This document shows, piece by piece, positions 26,330-36,799 of a stretch of DNA of 64,000 nt (within the stretch, counting starts at the first letter, position 1; each line of letters starts with the position of its first letter). The notes under the pieces are model-generated. The model was not told where the DNA came from and did not search any database. It saw only the letters and a list, made by a program, of their open reading frames with translations. The translations under genes and the position numbers were made by a program. Location of the stretch: the NCBI GenBank assembly GCA_026168455.1, contig CM047425.1, forward strand, positions 93,995,580-94,059,579, read 5' to 3'. Origin of the DNA: Theocolax elegans. Lineage: Eukaryota > Arthropoda > Insecta > Hymenoptera > Cerocephalidae.

Positions 26330-27967
26330 CCCGTAAAAGCCCCGGGCATGGGCATCCATCCTAATTAACAACCATGGTACCAAGTTCGGGACCATCTGAT
26401 ATTGCGCGCGAAAGAGCCCCAAGGAGAGTATAATCCGCTCGTTACCAACACGAACGGCCCTTTCCGCTCCTTCTCGAGTAGAAAGCCGTCTTGCTACTTT
26501 TTTCTCTTTATTTTTATTTTTTCTTAATCTCCTCCACTTCTTTCGAACTTTTTCGAGGTAAGTCTTCCCTTTAGTTAGTCCTTGCGCTTTCTTTTTTCTG
26601 ATGTTGTTACGTTGCTCGAGTGCCACCCTTCTGTCTATATAACCTTATAGCACTCCTTTTCACGCGGCGCTTGATAGGTGTGTGCATTGTGTGGATGTCG
26701 TAAATTTTGGGTGTCGGGTGTATTATGAGTTTTACAGCGGCGCGTTGATTATCTTCGGGTTATTTCTCAAAATGGAAAGAATTTTGGGAAGCTTCGTGTA
26801 ATTTGTGGGTTGCGCGTCGATTTTTTTCCCCGATTCAATCGACTTTAAATTCTATAGACGATGGTCCATAATTTTATTTCTTAAAATATTGTTAAAAATT
26901 ATACACGTACAAAGTCGAAATGATGGTACGAACTGCGTCTATATTTTCATTAAATACAAAACTGGGTATTTACAAAATTTTACTACATTTATAAGAATAA
27001 AATTTAGTATTTTTATAAAGTTAAACAAAATTTCTCGTTAACTCGTAAATATTTAAATGTTGTGGGTTGGTTATTACTAGGCTTAAAATTATATACAAAT
27101 TGAAATTCAGGTTTAATTCCAACGAGAAGAAAATAAATATAAACTCATTTACCGCTTAATTTGTCGCCCGAAAAAACGACCCAAGAAAGAGCTTAACGCG
27201 ACTCCCCTCATGGTAATTTATTGCATCGAGGTTGTCCCGCAACCGTCCATTATCCGGCGGGAAATTTTTGAAAATTTTATAACCTCGTTTATAATTATCG
27301 TGTACTTTACCAGTGTGAGCATTCTCGCCTGAACGCTCGCGAGACTAACGAGCGACAAGCTGTAAAACAGTTCGGGCATGCGCGCGAGGTCATTTTATAC
27401 ATATGCATATGTGTGGACATATATATACATGTCCATATATACATATATACGAATAAAGGAAAAAATAATAGGATGAGAGAGCATGCACACGCGTTATGTC
27501 GTAAAAAACACAAGGAAAGGGAGGAGAAGGACAGTGGGTAATAAAAAAGAAGTCGGGCCAGCGGGCGAGTGTCAGCGCTCGCTCGTAATTCGAAGCTCGT
27601 TAAGGCCCTAAAGACGCGTAATCGCAGCGGGAGCACCGTTCTCGTAAATATTCACGATTCCGGGGCCGCGATCTCACGGACCGCTGGCGGCGGGACTTTC
27701 GCCACTCCCGAATCTTTGGCCAAACCATTGCAAACTAACGTCCGGTCCTCACGACCCCAAAAAACTTTTATGGCTCTTAGTCGCGCCGGCTGTTCTATAG
27801 AGTAGCTCCCTCAAACTTGCCTCGTTCTTTGCGTTTGTAAAACAGTAAATGCGACTGGTAGAACGAGCAAGTTGTACTTAACGTCTTATCATCACCTATC
27901 ATTAAACTATGTAATTGGGACACTTTTGAAAGTGTATTTCATTTTTATAATCAATTAGTTTTGCTAC

Positions 27968-27976
27968 CACACACAC

Positions 27977-28010
<34 letters not shown>

Positions 28011-28019
28011 ATATATATA
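27968..28019. repeat. Compound self-complementary microsatellite (CA)(TA)(TG)(TA)
   Basis: A CA run, a TA run, a TG run and a second TA run follow each other without interruption. The CA block can pair with the TG block across the TA block, so the locus can form a hairpin or cruciform. It lies just before a 1.2-kb foldback. Confidence 0.85.
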
Positions 28020-28060
28020 GGTGGTTCTTTGCGACATCGAAGATAAAAAAAAATGAATAT

Positions 28061-29345
28061 TGCTATAACTGTGGAAATTTTAGAGGAATATGTTTAGCTC
28101 CCAGGGGATGCATTTTTCACTAAAAACATAAATATGACTTTTTTTGTAAAATTTTCTGAATTTTTCATTACAAATACTTTTAAAGTTTATATGTATGATG
28201 TCACACTCTCATAAGCCATTTAAACCTTAAATAGTGAAAATCAGCAATTCTGCTCCGAACGCTGGAAACCTAACGCTGTCTAAAAGATGTCTTTTTATAG
28301 TCAGAAACTGCCTATAAATTTCTAGAGTGGGTCTAAATCATTAAGGTCACTTATGGTCAAAATATATGGGAAAAGTGCCCGAAATATTAATAGAAATGTA
28401 TATTTGTTGCCTTATAACGATGAATCTATTAGCATGATCATTGCAAAAAAATTCATGCACTTACCTTGGAGTGGTAGAAAAGTATCTCCACTTGTTTCAG
28501 TATCCTTCTAATCCCCTGTAAGCTGCTAAAAATACAAATATTATTATACAATTATAAAAATTTAATTTTTAAATATTTATAACGCTGGATTTTTAATTTT
28601 ACAACCGCTTTAAGAATTATGATACTAATCTGAAGGATTACAATAAAAGTATCAACATTATTATTATTATTATTCAGCAATACATTGTTTGAATTTCACA
28701 AACTTGTCACTGTCACGTAATCATATTACTCATTATAATCTCAGATCTGATTTGTTTATATATTTTTTGCATTACTACGTATATTCAGTTATTGTAATAA
28801 TAATGTTTAAATATTTATAGTAATCCTTCAGATTAGTATTATAATTCTTGTAGGGGTTGTAAAATAATATTTGTGTTTTTAATAGCTTACTGGGGATTAG
28901 ATTAATACTGAAAAAAGTGGAGATACTTTTCTACCACTCCAAGGTAAGTGCATAAATTTTTTTGCAATGATAATGCTAATAGATTCATCGTTATAAGGCA
29001 ACAAATAAACATTTCTATTAATATTTCGGTCACTTTTCCCAGATATTTTGACCATAAGTGACCTTAATGATTTAGACCTACTTTGGAATTTTATAGGCAG
29101 TTTCTAACTATAAAAAGATATCTTTTAGACAGCATTAGGTTTCCAGAGTCCGGAGCAGAATTGCTGATTTTCACTATTTAAGGTTTAAATGGCTTACAAG
29201 AATGTGACAGCATACATTTATGACTTAAAAAGTATTTTTAATGAAAAATTCAGAAATTTTTACAAAAAGTCATATTTATGTTTTTAGTAAAAAATGCATC
29301 CCCTGGGAGCTACAAATTCATGAAAATGGGCATAGAATGCAAAAA
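28061..29345. mobile_element. Large foldback element (arms about 500-550 bp)
   Basis: The strongly paired core runs from AGCTCCC at 28096 to GGGAGCT at 29311. The left arm is about 28096-28644 and the right arm about 28819-29311, with about 175 bp between. Conserved stretches include CTTACCTTGGAGTGGTAGAA (left) with its complement near 28936-28955, and ACTAATCTGAAGGATTAC near the loop. The left arm has an extra segment of about 45 bp near 28552-28596. Weaker pairing continues outwards to about 28061 and 29345. It has no open frame and no target-site duplication that I could fix. It is a non-autonomous foldback or MITE, or a diverged inverted duplication. Confidence 0.8.
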
Positions 29346-29960
29346 AGTGCTAAAATGTCAATTTTGACTCTCTGTAACTTAAAATAATGGCCCAGAAAAA
29401 ATCTGAAAAAATTCAGGATAACTACTAATTGATACAAATACAATGGTCAGTTAAGAATTTTGATACACATATATAATATTTTGAAAAATAAAATACTTAC
29501 TTTTTAAGAATATTATTTTTTTCCATAATATTTTATACATTTTTGTTTAGGAGATCGAATAAAGTTTTTCTGCATTATTACCGTATAGATTAATTCACTT
29601 ATTAATAATAAAGTTATTGGTGATTGATAATTATAAGAAATCATAAATTTCTAACGCGCATTCAAATATTTATCTAGATGACCGAAAGAAAAAGATTTCG
29701 TAGTTAATTGTGATAATTTCATAAATGATATAAATAAAATATGGCGATGCAAAAGTGGTCCACATTTTAACAATAATTATGCACATTGGATACTACAATA
29801 TTTAAGTAACAAGTAAAATAATACACAATTTTAAACTCTTGCACGACTAGTATTGCATACGCGATATTGATTAATCATCATCAATACTAAGAGCAAGGCA
29901 GGAATATAGAAAAATAATTGTGTAGATTTTAAAATTATATTTGACTTTAAATAAACAAAA
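29345..29960. other. AT-rich spacer, no feature seen
   Basis: This stretch is AT-rich and non-coding. It contains AAAAATCTGAAAAAATTCA at about 29398, a string also found in the MITE at 13198-13586. No other repeat structure was found. Confidence 0.4.
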
Positions 29961-30110
29961 AAATCGGCCTGCAATGGTCAGAAAAAGTCGTACCCGGACG
30001 TCTCAGTTTTGATTCTCGATCTCTGCCGATTAATACAAGCACCACTGGGTAATACATTTTCAGCAAGTGCTTTTCTTAAGAAGATATGAGACTAAAAATA
30101 TTAGACTCGC
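29960..30110 (+). mobile_element. tRNA-derived SINE, 5' part (split copy)
   Basis: It aligns with the intact SINE at 32620-32830. The tRNA-like head has a degraded B box (GTTTTGATTCTCGATC region, about 30006-30020). The body block CCACTGGGTAATACATTTTC at 30042-30061 matches CCACTGAGGAATGTATTTTC of the intact copy. The 3' part reappears at 30842-30890 after the inserted array. The box mutations suggest it is no longer transcribed. Confidence 0.65.
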
Positions 30111-30119
30111 TATTTATTT

Positions 30120-30838
30120 TTAACTTTTCCAAAAAATATTTCTTGTATAACGCTCTTCTACTTGCTTCGAATAGTACGTATGATTTTTAAAATTTTTTAT
30201 TTGTAAATGATCGAGATTTTCGTACAGAAACAAGGATCATTTTTTAACTTAATCATTACCGATGGATAGCGTATTTAATTTTTAATTAATTTATAATTAA
30301 TTATTTAAAAAAATGTCACTGTTAGCTTCTTTTATATTATTCAAGTCTCACGTATAAGTTTTTCCAAATTTTTAGTAACGATAATTGCAGAAAATTTTTG
30401 AGTGTTTTAAAGTAGATCCCCGTAATTTAGGTATCACATCTCCTTAATGGGATGTAATCCACAAAAATAGAAAAATTATTTATTTTTTATTAAAAGAATT
30501 CAGTTTATCCAAATAAACTCTCTGTAACGACGTTGTGTTTTCTTTAAAGCTATTCCGAGCTATTCTGTGAATTTTTTCAAATCTTTTTATTGATAAAGCA
30601 GTGAGATTTTTGAGCAGCCGTGAATCATTTTTTATAGCCATATATTACTGACCAAAAATAGTTTTTTTAAAAATAGTTTATTTACGTATAATTATTTTAT
30701 AATGGATCATTTCGTAAAAATCTCTCTGTCACGCTGTTCTATTTATTTTGAACAGTTTCTAGGATTTTTTTCAGATTTTTCTTATAACTTAGGATTTTCT
30801 AGACAGGTCTCTACAATTTAGGTATTACATTCCCTTTT
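30120..30838 (+). repeat. Four-unit diverged repeat array with TTAA-type ends
   Basis: Four related units of about 175-210 bp can be aligned on a core that reads like TCAAATCTTTTT followed by a GAGATTTTT-type string, with cores near 30190, 30364, 30577 and 30770. The second and fourth units end with ATTTAGGTAT(C/T)ACAT(C/T). At 30444-30447 a TTAA is shared by a right end (CACATCTCCTTAA) and a left end (TTAATGGGATGT). The terminus near 30838 is a worn TTAA. The pattern suggests two tandem TTAA-type elements, each with two internal units, inserted into a SINE. Confidence 0.6.
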
Positions 30839-30841
30839 TCG

Positions 30842-30890
30842 TCGCTTATTAGCACCAACTTGAGAACTTAAAAAGAGCGACAAGCGAACA
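30842..30890 (+). mobile_element. tRNA-derived SINE, 3' part (split copy)
   Basis: ATTAGCACCAACTTGAGAAC and the following AAAGAGCGACAAGCGAACA match ATTAGCACCGAGTTGAGAGC and AATAAGCGACGTTAAACA at the 3' end of the intact SINE (about 32779-32821). Head and tail are separated by about 730 bp of inserted array. Confidence 0.65.
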
Positions 30891-32620
30891 AAGTAGTTTT
30901 ATAAAGGTTATATAAAGTTTGTGTAAATTCAAGTTTGATATTTCTTCTGAGAGACTTTTTGGAATACTTTCTTGTAAACTTTCTGTTAGACCTTTTGAAT
31001 GATTTTTGGGGAAACTGTAGAACTTTTTGGAAAAATTTTTGGAAGACTTTCTGCGTCAGATACACGCGTGAAAATATAAACTATTGTCACGTTGTTACAA
31101 AAAACAATGAACAATAGTTATTGCAAGAACATATCGTCAGCGTATGTTCGCATCAATATAACAATATAATTTTAATTCACTAATTGATAAGTTATGAGCT
31201 ATATTACCAAGATACGACAACTCAGAAATTGATTTTAAACAAGTACATTGTTCACAAAGATATAGCATGCTCATGCATAGCAAGTAAACTGTAAGCAAAA
31301 TCACGAGAACATTACCCTTTGTTATGACTAAATCTATAATTGTACAAAGTTTCAAGACGGTTGGTAAAGAAGTGGATTATTTGTTTTTAAATTTTTTGAA
31401 TATCGGTACAGCACGATTCGCATTTTAAATACAATTAATCTCAATAACTACTTTACCAATAATCTTAAATATTTCTCGTAATCTTACACTTACATTCCGT
31501 ATAAAAAAAGAATTTATACGAAAACAGTACTTCTCCGTCGGTAAGTGGTTCGGACGGTAAAATAATGGGTTTGACATTCCCTTAATGTGGTGATTCATAG
31601 AGATCTCGTGCTAATTATTGTAAACATACACAATATTTTTAATTCGTACGTCCAAACATGTTTTTATTTCTTAAAATATAATATAATGTAATGTATAATA
31701 ATAAATAGTACATCTTTATAAATCGTATTAATGGAATAGACAACATTGAATCGTTAAAAATCTCTCTTTTCAACTGATTCGAATATCTATATGCACTGAC
31801 GTATAATACGCAAATTTATGAATATTACACCGAAACAAACCGAATGGAATTCGTACAAATTTTTATATGAATAAATATTTTCATAAACGGCTTTTTTTAA
31901 AAAAAAATACAAAACAAAACTTTTTTGAGCAAAGTTAAGATAATATTGCCACGGTATGCTTACATCTTGGAATATTGACGAGCTTTATATGAAATGATAA
32001 ATTTTTGAAAAACCGTAAGTCTGAAATCAATGGATAAAGATTACGCCGGGTAGCACCATAAGACTACATTCGTTTACTATCACTTGAATTACGACACAGT
32101 AAATTATGAAGTTCTTATTATGTACTTATACATTTCTTTACATTGCCGATCTCCTGCAAAGATTGGTGAAATGTGTAGAAGAAATAAATTGTACCAGGTG
32201 CAACAAAATTGCCATTGCCTTCATCTACAGGTGAGCTGATTCCTTTATTAAAAAGTAGAATGAGTAACACCTTTTTTTCTTCGAATTTTATAAGTAAATT
32301 TGATGAGATGTTAATCGAAAAAAGCATGATAATAAATTTGTTTTCAAGTGAATAATTAAAGACTAACGCCATGGATCAAAGATAGGTGAAACCACTTTTA
32401 GCGTCAATTATTTTTACATTAGCAAATAAATAAATGCAAAGTACTGAAATGAATTTCTGAGAGCAGAATAAATTAACTCGTTAAAAAATTATTACCTTTT
32501 GGTTTGAATACAGAAATTAATATTCTCTAACATTTACCGGCATAGCGGGAATGTTATGGAGTTTATAAACATTTAATTTAAATAATTATGTAATAATGTA
32601 TCATAAGACTTATAGATAAT
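30890..32620. other. AT-rich spacer with one orphan TTAA-type terminus
   Basis: At 30935-31050 there are imperfect short repeats of a GACTTTTTGGAA-like motif that keep both strands open. At about 31570-31585 the sequence GACATTCCCTTAA looks like the right end of a TTAA element whose left end I could not find. The rest is plain AT-rich DNA with no gene. Confidence 0.4.
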
Positions 32621-32830
32621 CGGAGTCAGCAATTACTCGGTTGGTAGCACAGAAGTTTCATATCCGGAGATCCTTGGTTCGATTCCCAGTCTTTACATAT
32701 TCATATAGACGCCACTGAGGAATGTATTTTCAACAAATGTTTTCTTTATAAAGACAGTCTTAATTGCTTCCGACAGTGATTAGCACCGAGTTGAGAGCAT
32801 GAAAATAAGCGACGTTAAACAATACAATAA
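32620..32830 (+). mobile_element. tRNA-derived SINE (apparently complete)
   Basis: The head shows an A-box-like TGGTAGCACAG (32642-32652) and a B box GGTTCGATTCC (32676-32686), spaced as in tRNA genes, the internal promoter of RNA polymerase III. A body of about 130 bp follows without a tRNA-like 3' stem, so this is a SINE and not a tRNA gene. The 3' end is in AT-rich DNA near 32825. The body is shared with the split copy at 29960-30890. Movement would depend on an unidentified LINE elsewhere. Confidence 0.75.
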
Positions 32831-33019
32831 AAGTATATTATTTAAACACATTAAACATTATTTAATTTGTAAACAAAAGTTAGTAAAATTTGGAACTGAA
32901 AAAGTTTTTTGGTTCTCCGTATAAAATTGTTAAGATAATATTAAACAAAAATGGTCATAATGGAGAGAGAATAGATTAAAACCTCGAATGAACCTACAAA
33001 CCGTATTCTCATTTTCAAA

Positions 33020-34260
33020 GTAGTTGGAAACATGTAAGTGCCGCAAAAGTCTCTAAAAAATAAGTAGTAAAAAGGGAGTTGAAACGCGTTTGCAAACAGA
33101 CACGCGTTGATGCGAACATGCGAGAGGATACGCGAGGTGCATCCAGAACGATCGAAGAAAAGAGATGGTATATATCTATATATCTATATGAATGCGCGGT
33201 ACACATCGGTGAATCGACAATCGATCGAGGCCGATCGTAAAAAAGGACGGCGTTTTAAACTCGGCGAGCTTCTTAAAGGTAGTAAAACCCATGAGTTTCC
33301 TTCGGCATTCGAGGTTGGCTCTTCCAATGAATTCGCTAAATTATCGTGGGTCGTTAAAACGCAACGAAGACACTTTATACCCTCGGCGACGATGAATCGC
33401 GCGAGCCGAGACGTGCAATTTCGCGAATGGGTAAAATTGATACTCAGTGAAACGAGTCCGCGTGCGCGAGGTCGAGCAATTACAGGCCTCCGTCGATCGG
33501 TGAAATAAAATCCGCGAAATTACGAATGCGGCATTAACGACTTTTGAAGAGCTATTGAATAACGTGCACTGATGTTATCTTATACGCTATACCAAGAGGA
33601 AAGATAAATCTTGAAGCACCTAAGGCGTAGATCGTAAAGGTGTTTTTCGAGGTGTTGGCACAAAAGACGCTCCGGCATAATTTACAATAATAAAGCGGAT
33701 CCACACACTTTCGTCTCCCTCTTCTTCTTTTTTAAGTGTTCGCGAGCCTCCTTTGATATCGATCTGGATGATCGTAAAAGACGTCGTCGTCGACGGGCGC
33801 ATCTATATGCATAATGTTCGCGGGCCGAAACGACGAGGGACGATTCTTGAGCTCCGATGAAGCTATAGCCAGTTCTGCGCTTTATGATCCCATAAATATG
33901 TCAATAGAGTCTTAAATTACCGCGCGAGTTTCATCTCTCCCCTCTTTCAAACGTTTCCTTCTCCTACTATGCTCCTCTCTCCTTTTTTCGCGATCGTGTA
34001 CGCTCGGCCCCTCTACACACACACACAGGGAAACTGAGGGAGAGAGAATACGCGCACGAAGATATAAAGAGACCAAACTAAAAAAACGCGCTCTAAAGAT
34101 TTTCTTAAAATATACACTGTTCAAACCTCCCTTTCGGTTTTCAACGTAAATGTTGCGCTAAACTTTCCAGGAAACGTCGCTTTGTAGATTACACCAGTTT
34201 ATGGTCGTGCGTGTGCTTTCAAACTAACGGAGCTCTCTTTACGTTATTTATGATATAATC
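33020..34260. other. CpG-rich island, no supported gene
   Basis: It contains a 133-codon frame at 33107-33508 on + with no recognisable domain and a mixed codon pattern. It may be chance in stop-poor DNA. Other frames are shorter. A short CA run lies at about 34015-34027. Nothing identifies a regulatory function. Confidence 0.45.
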
Positions 34261-34400
34261 CTGAAGAAGCATTTTCATTTTTTTATTGCTAAGATACAAC
34301 TTTATTTTTTTGAAGTAATATATTTTATAACTACGGTTTTTATGATAAAACTCTGTATTTTACATCGAATGTTTCGAATATTAAGTATTACTGTGACAAA
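34260..34400. other. AT-rich spacer before the second inverted-repeat element
   Basis: No feature is visible. The last bases before the element (GACAAA) resemble GACAAT just beyond its other end. Confidence 0.4.
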
Positions 34401-35371
34401 TACACTGAAAAAAGTCTATCAGGAAAATTTATTATAAATTTAGCAAAAATTATTATAATGCATGATATTGGTGAGACATACTTCTTTTAAATCAATTTTT
34501 ATAATGAACTTATTAATCATTAATATATTCTTTACAATTTTTATTTGAATTATAATGTAAGATTTATTTAGTAACATAGTAAAAATTTGTAATAATTTAT
34601 TAAAATTTGTTTTTTTCTACAAATAGCAACTGAGCATAATAATTTTTAATACAGAACATAGTAACAATTATTATAATCAATAATACACTCTAAATTATGA
34701 TAGCAACGAATACACGCTCGAAGTGACGAAGTGTCACAGGTATTAACCAAAAAAGTGGTGTATATCTTGTGTATATGTATCAAAAAAGGGAAATCCGGAA
34801 ATAAGTTTTTTGTAATTAAGTACCTCTACTAGCCCGTTATTCCAAACAGTTGGGGAATTAATGTTTTTTAATTCAAATTATGTTTTCATAACAAAAAAAT
34901 TAAAAGATTGTTTTTATAATACGCATTTGCAAGCATTTAAAATTTATAATAAAGACGATTTCACTTGAGGCATATTGCATGGAGATAAAGTAAATAATTT
35001 TACTATTGATTGTTAAGAACGATGATTATTCTTAAATTTCTCAAATAGGACTGTAAATCAATGAATAAAATTTGTAATAATAACATAAGATATGCGTATG
35101 CATTTCTTTACATTTAACATTATCATGTTTTATTTTTAATTTGCATATTTATTATGCAAAACAAAATTTTAATATTGTAGAAAACAAAAATAATAATTTT
35201 TGTAATTTAAAGAAATATATATTACTGTGTAGCATTGTCAATTCTTAAATTTACATGTTTTGCTATGTAACATAGTAATTTTTAATATATTATTATTATT
35301 AATATATTATACATTATAGTAATTGTTGACAAGGTTATAATAATTTTTCCTATAATGCTTTTCTTAGTGTA
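34401..35371 (+). mobile_element. Terminal-inverted-repeat element, copy 2, with insertion
   Basis: It begins TACACTGAAAAAAG and ends with the complement of TACACTAAGAAAAG. The inverted similarity continues inwards (GGAAAATTTATTATAA against GGAAAAATTATTATAA). GACAA flanks both ends and may be a target-site duplication. It matches copy 1 at 12373-13090 in the opposite orientation, except for about 320 bp present only here. No open frame over 60 codons is present, so it is non-autonomous. The superfamily is not assigned. Confidence 0.75.
34746..35066. mobile_element. 320-bp insertion inside the inverted-repeat element
   Basis: In copy 1 the equivalents of 34735-34745 and 35067-35085 are adjacent, which gives an empty site. 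The inserted DNA starts near CCAAAAAAGTGG and ends near AATGAATAAAA. It has no clear inverted ends and no exact target duplication. It may be a separate non-autonomous element, or copy 1 may have lost this segment. Confidence 0.55.
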
Positions 35372-36130
35372 CGACAATATGATTTTTGAATTTTATTTCA
35401 TTGCTCCTATCTTATAATGTAAATTCTTTCATTTTTAATAAAAAATAAAAAGTGTTAGTCAACCTTATAATAATCGTACATATAATCTCTACAAAAATAC
35501 TTTCACTCTGTCAACATCCATTCATAAATAGACTTGATTTATGCAAATTAAAAATATTAGTATTTACTTGAATACTACTTCAAGAAATGCGGCGTTTTAA
35601 TTTCAGTATGCATGATCTGATCTTGAGATATGAGTCGTTAAAAAAATATACGATCAATTTTAACTTTAAATATCTTCGGAACTTTATTCCTTGTACAATC
35701 AGTTTAAAAAATAATCCAAGCTAATTTTATAATCTAATATCTTTTGCAAAATTTTGAGTCAAATAAAATAACAATTATGACCGTAAACTTATTAATATTT
35801 ACAAAATATATTACCAATAATTCATAAAATATAAACTAATTTATTAATTAATGCTCAACAAGTTGATCAGATATTATTGTAGTTTAATAATATAGCAAAG
35901 AAACTGCATTAAATTGATATTCAAAAATAAGAAATAGATTCTGATTGAAAAGCATGAAACTTTACATAATTTTACGTAAATATATAAGAATAATAGGGAT
36001 TTAAGAACGTGACACGTATAATATATTTTATACGACTAATATAGTAATATAATCATTACATATTTAACTTCTTAATTATTATTAATTATTCTAGTACTAT
36101 ATAAAATGAATTTTATTGAATTGTAATTAA
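35371..36130. other. AT-rich spacer, no feature seen
   Basis: Strongly AT-rich with no open frame of note and no repeat that I could pair. Confidence 0.5.
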
Positions 36131-36326
36131 AAGATATTTCTTGCGAGAAAATCACTCATCTTGTCTGATAGTCAGGAAATCATGCGGCTCATCCTTTCCG
36201 CAGGGCAGGCTCCCATAAAAAAGTCGTGGAAAAAAGGTATAGAGGGTAAGAGCCATCGGATGCGAAAAGATGCAAGAGCAACAAGAGAGAGAGAAAGGAG
36301 CCTGAACATGTATATGTGTGTATACG

Positions 36327-36348
36327 TATATATATATATATATATATA
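36327..36348. repeat. (TA)n microsatellite
   Basis: About eleven TA units after a TATACG string. Confidence 0.9.
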
Positions 36349-36440
36349 CATATAAAATATATATAGGTATTTTAGTCTGGGCGCGCTCGAGTTTTCGGTG
36401 GAGACGTTACCGTTATTTATGAGCTCGTTTATCAAGGTAG

Positions 36441-36797
36441 CACGTCCCCCTTTCCGCCCCCGGGGTCCCGCGCACCTCCCCCGGAGAGGAGAGCTCCAGA
36501 ATATACGTCGTTACCCCCCCGATGCAGACTATCCAAGCCGCCGGGGCAGAGGGAGACGGAGAACCCAATCCCGAGATATATCGCTTCGATACCGATCCGG
36601 ACAACGACGACGTCGGTGACGCCACCGTCGAAGCCATAGTCCGACAGAGCACCTCTCCTGCAAAGGACCTCCGCGTTAAAGATAAAACGCTCTTCCTACT
36701 CACTCTCCCACCTCCTTCCTCTCTCTCTCTTTTTCTCATGGTACCTCGATCTATGCTACTGCATTTTGGTGAACGAGCTAGAGCCAATCTTTTTTAA
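36441..36797 (+). CDS. Candidate coding exon, acidic low-complexity protein segment (unknown)
   Basis: The + frame is open from just after a TAG at 36438-36440 to a stop at about 36797, with an in-frame ATG at 36522. The stretch from about 36441 to 36690 has coding-like base use: first positions are rich in G and A, second positions are lowest in GC, third positions favour C and T. From the ATG the product is acidic and probably disordered, with NPEIYRFDTDPDNDD around residues 16-30. After about residue 60 the frame runs into a pyrimidine tract (Leu/Pro/Ser) that looks non-coding, so a real exon would end earlier; weak donor-like GT sites lie at about 36610 and 36677. An AG just upstream (about 36435-36440) could be an acceptor. 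No homologue is recognised and a 124-codon frame overlaps on the other strand. It may still be chance. Confidence 0.3.
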   Translation, partial: HVPLSAPGVPRTSPGEESSRIYVVTPPMQTIQAAGAEGDGEPNPEIYRFDTDPDNDDVGDATVEAIVRQSTSPAKDLRVKDKTLFLLTLPPPSSLSLFLMVPRSMLLHFGERARANLF

Positions 36798-36799
36798 AC

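Larger units (their letters stand above)
22000..27960. other. Non-coding: islands at 22370-22990, 26160-26830 and 27150-27830 in AT-rich DNA
   Basis: The longest plain AT-rich stretch of the window is 22990-26160. It holds only the hairpin at 23351-23425 and a TA microsatellite. The islands carry CpG-rich sequence with overlapping short frames on both strands; the longest (145 codons, minus strand, 26189-26626) is rich in Lys and Arg from purine tracts and is not convincing. No tRNA or splice-bounded exon was recognised. Confidence 0.5.

Noticed and set aside
26189..26626. 145-codon Lys/Arg-rich minus-strand frame
   Set aside because: It derives from a pyrimidine-rich + strand tract and the CG run. 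No domain is visible.
30935..31117. Two opposed open frames rich in Phe/Leu and Lys/Phe
   Set aside because: They come from short imperfect repeats of a GACTTTTTGGAA-like motif.
32620..32700. Possible tRNA gene
   Set aside because: A and B boxes are present but there is no acceptor stem, and the same body is shared with a second copy, so it is a SINE.
33107..33508. 133-codon + frame in the 33-kb island
   Set aside because: Codon positions lack a clear purine-N-pyrimidine pattern and the Arg/Lys-rich product matches nothing I recognise. It remains possible but unsupported.
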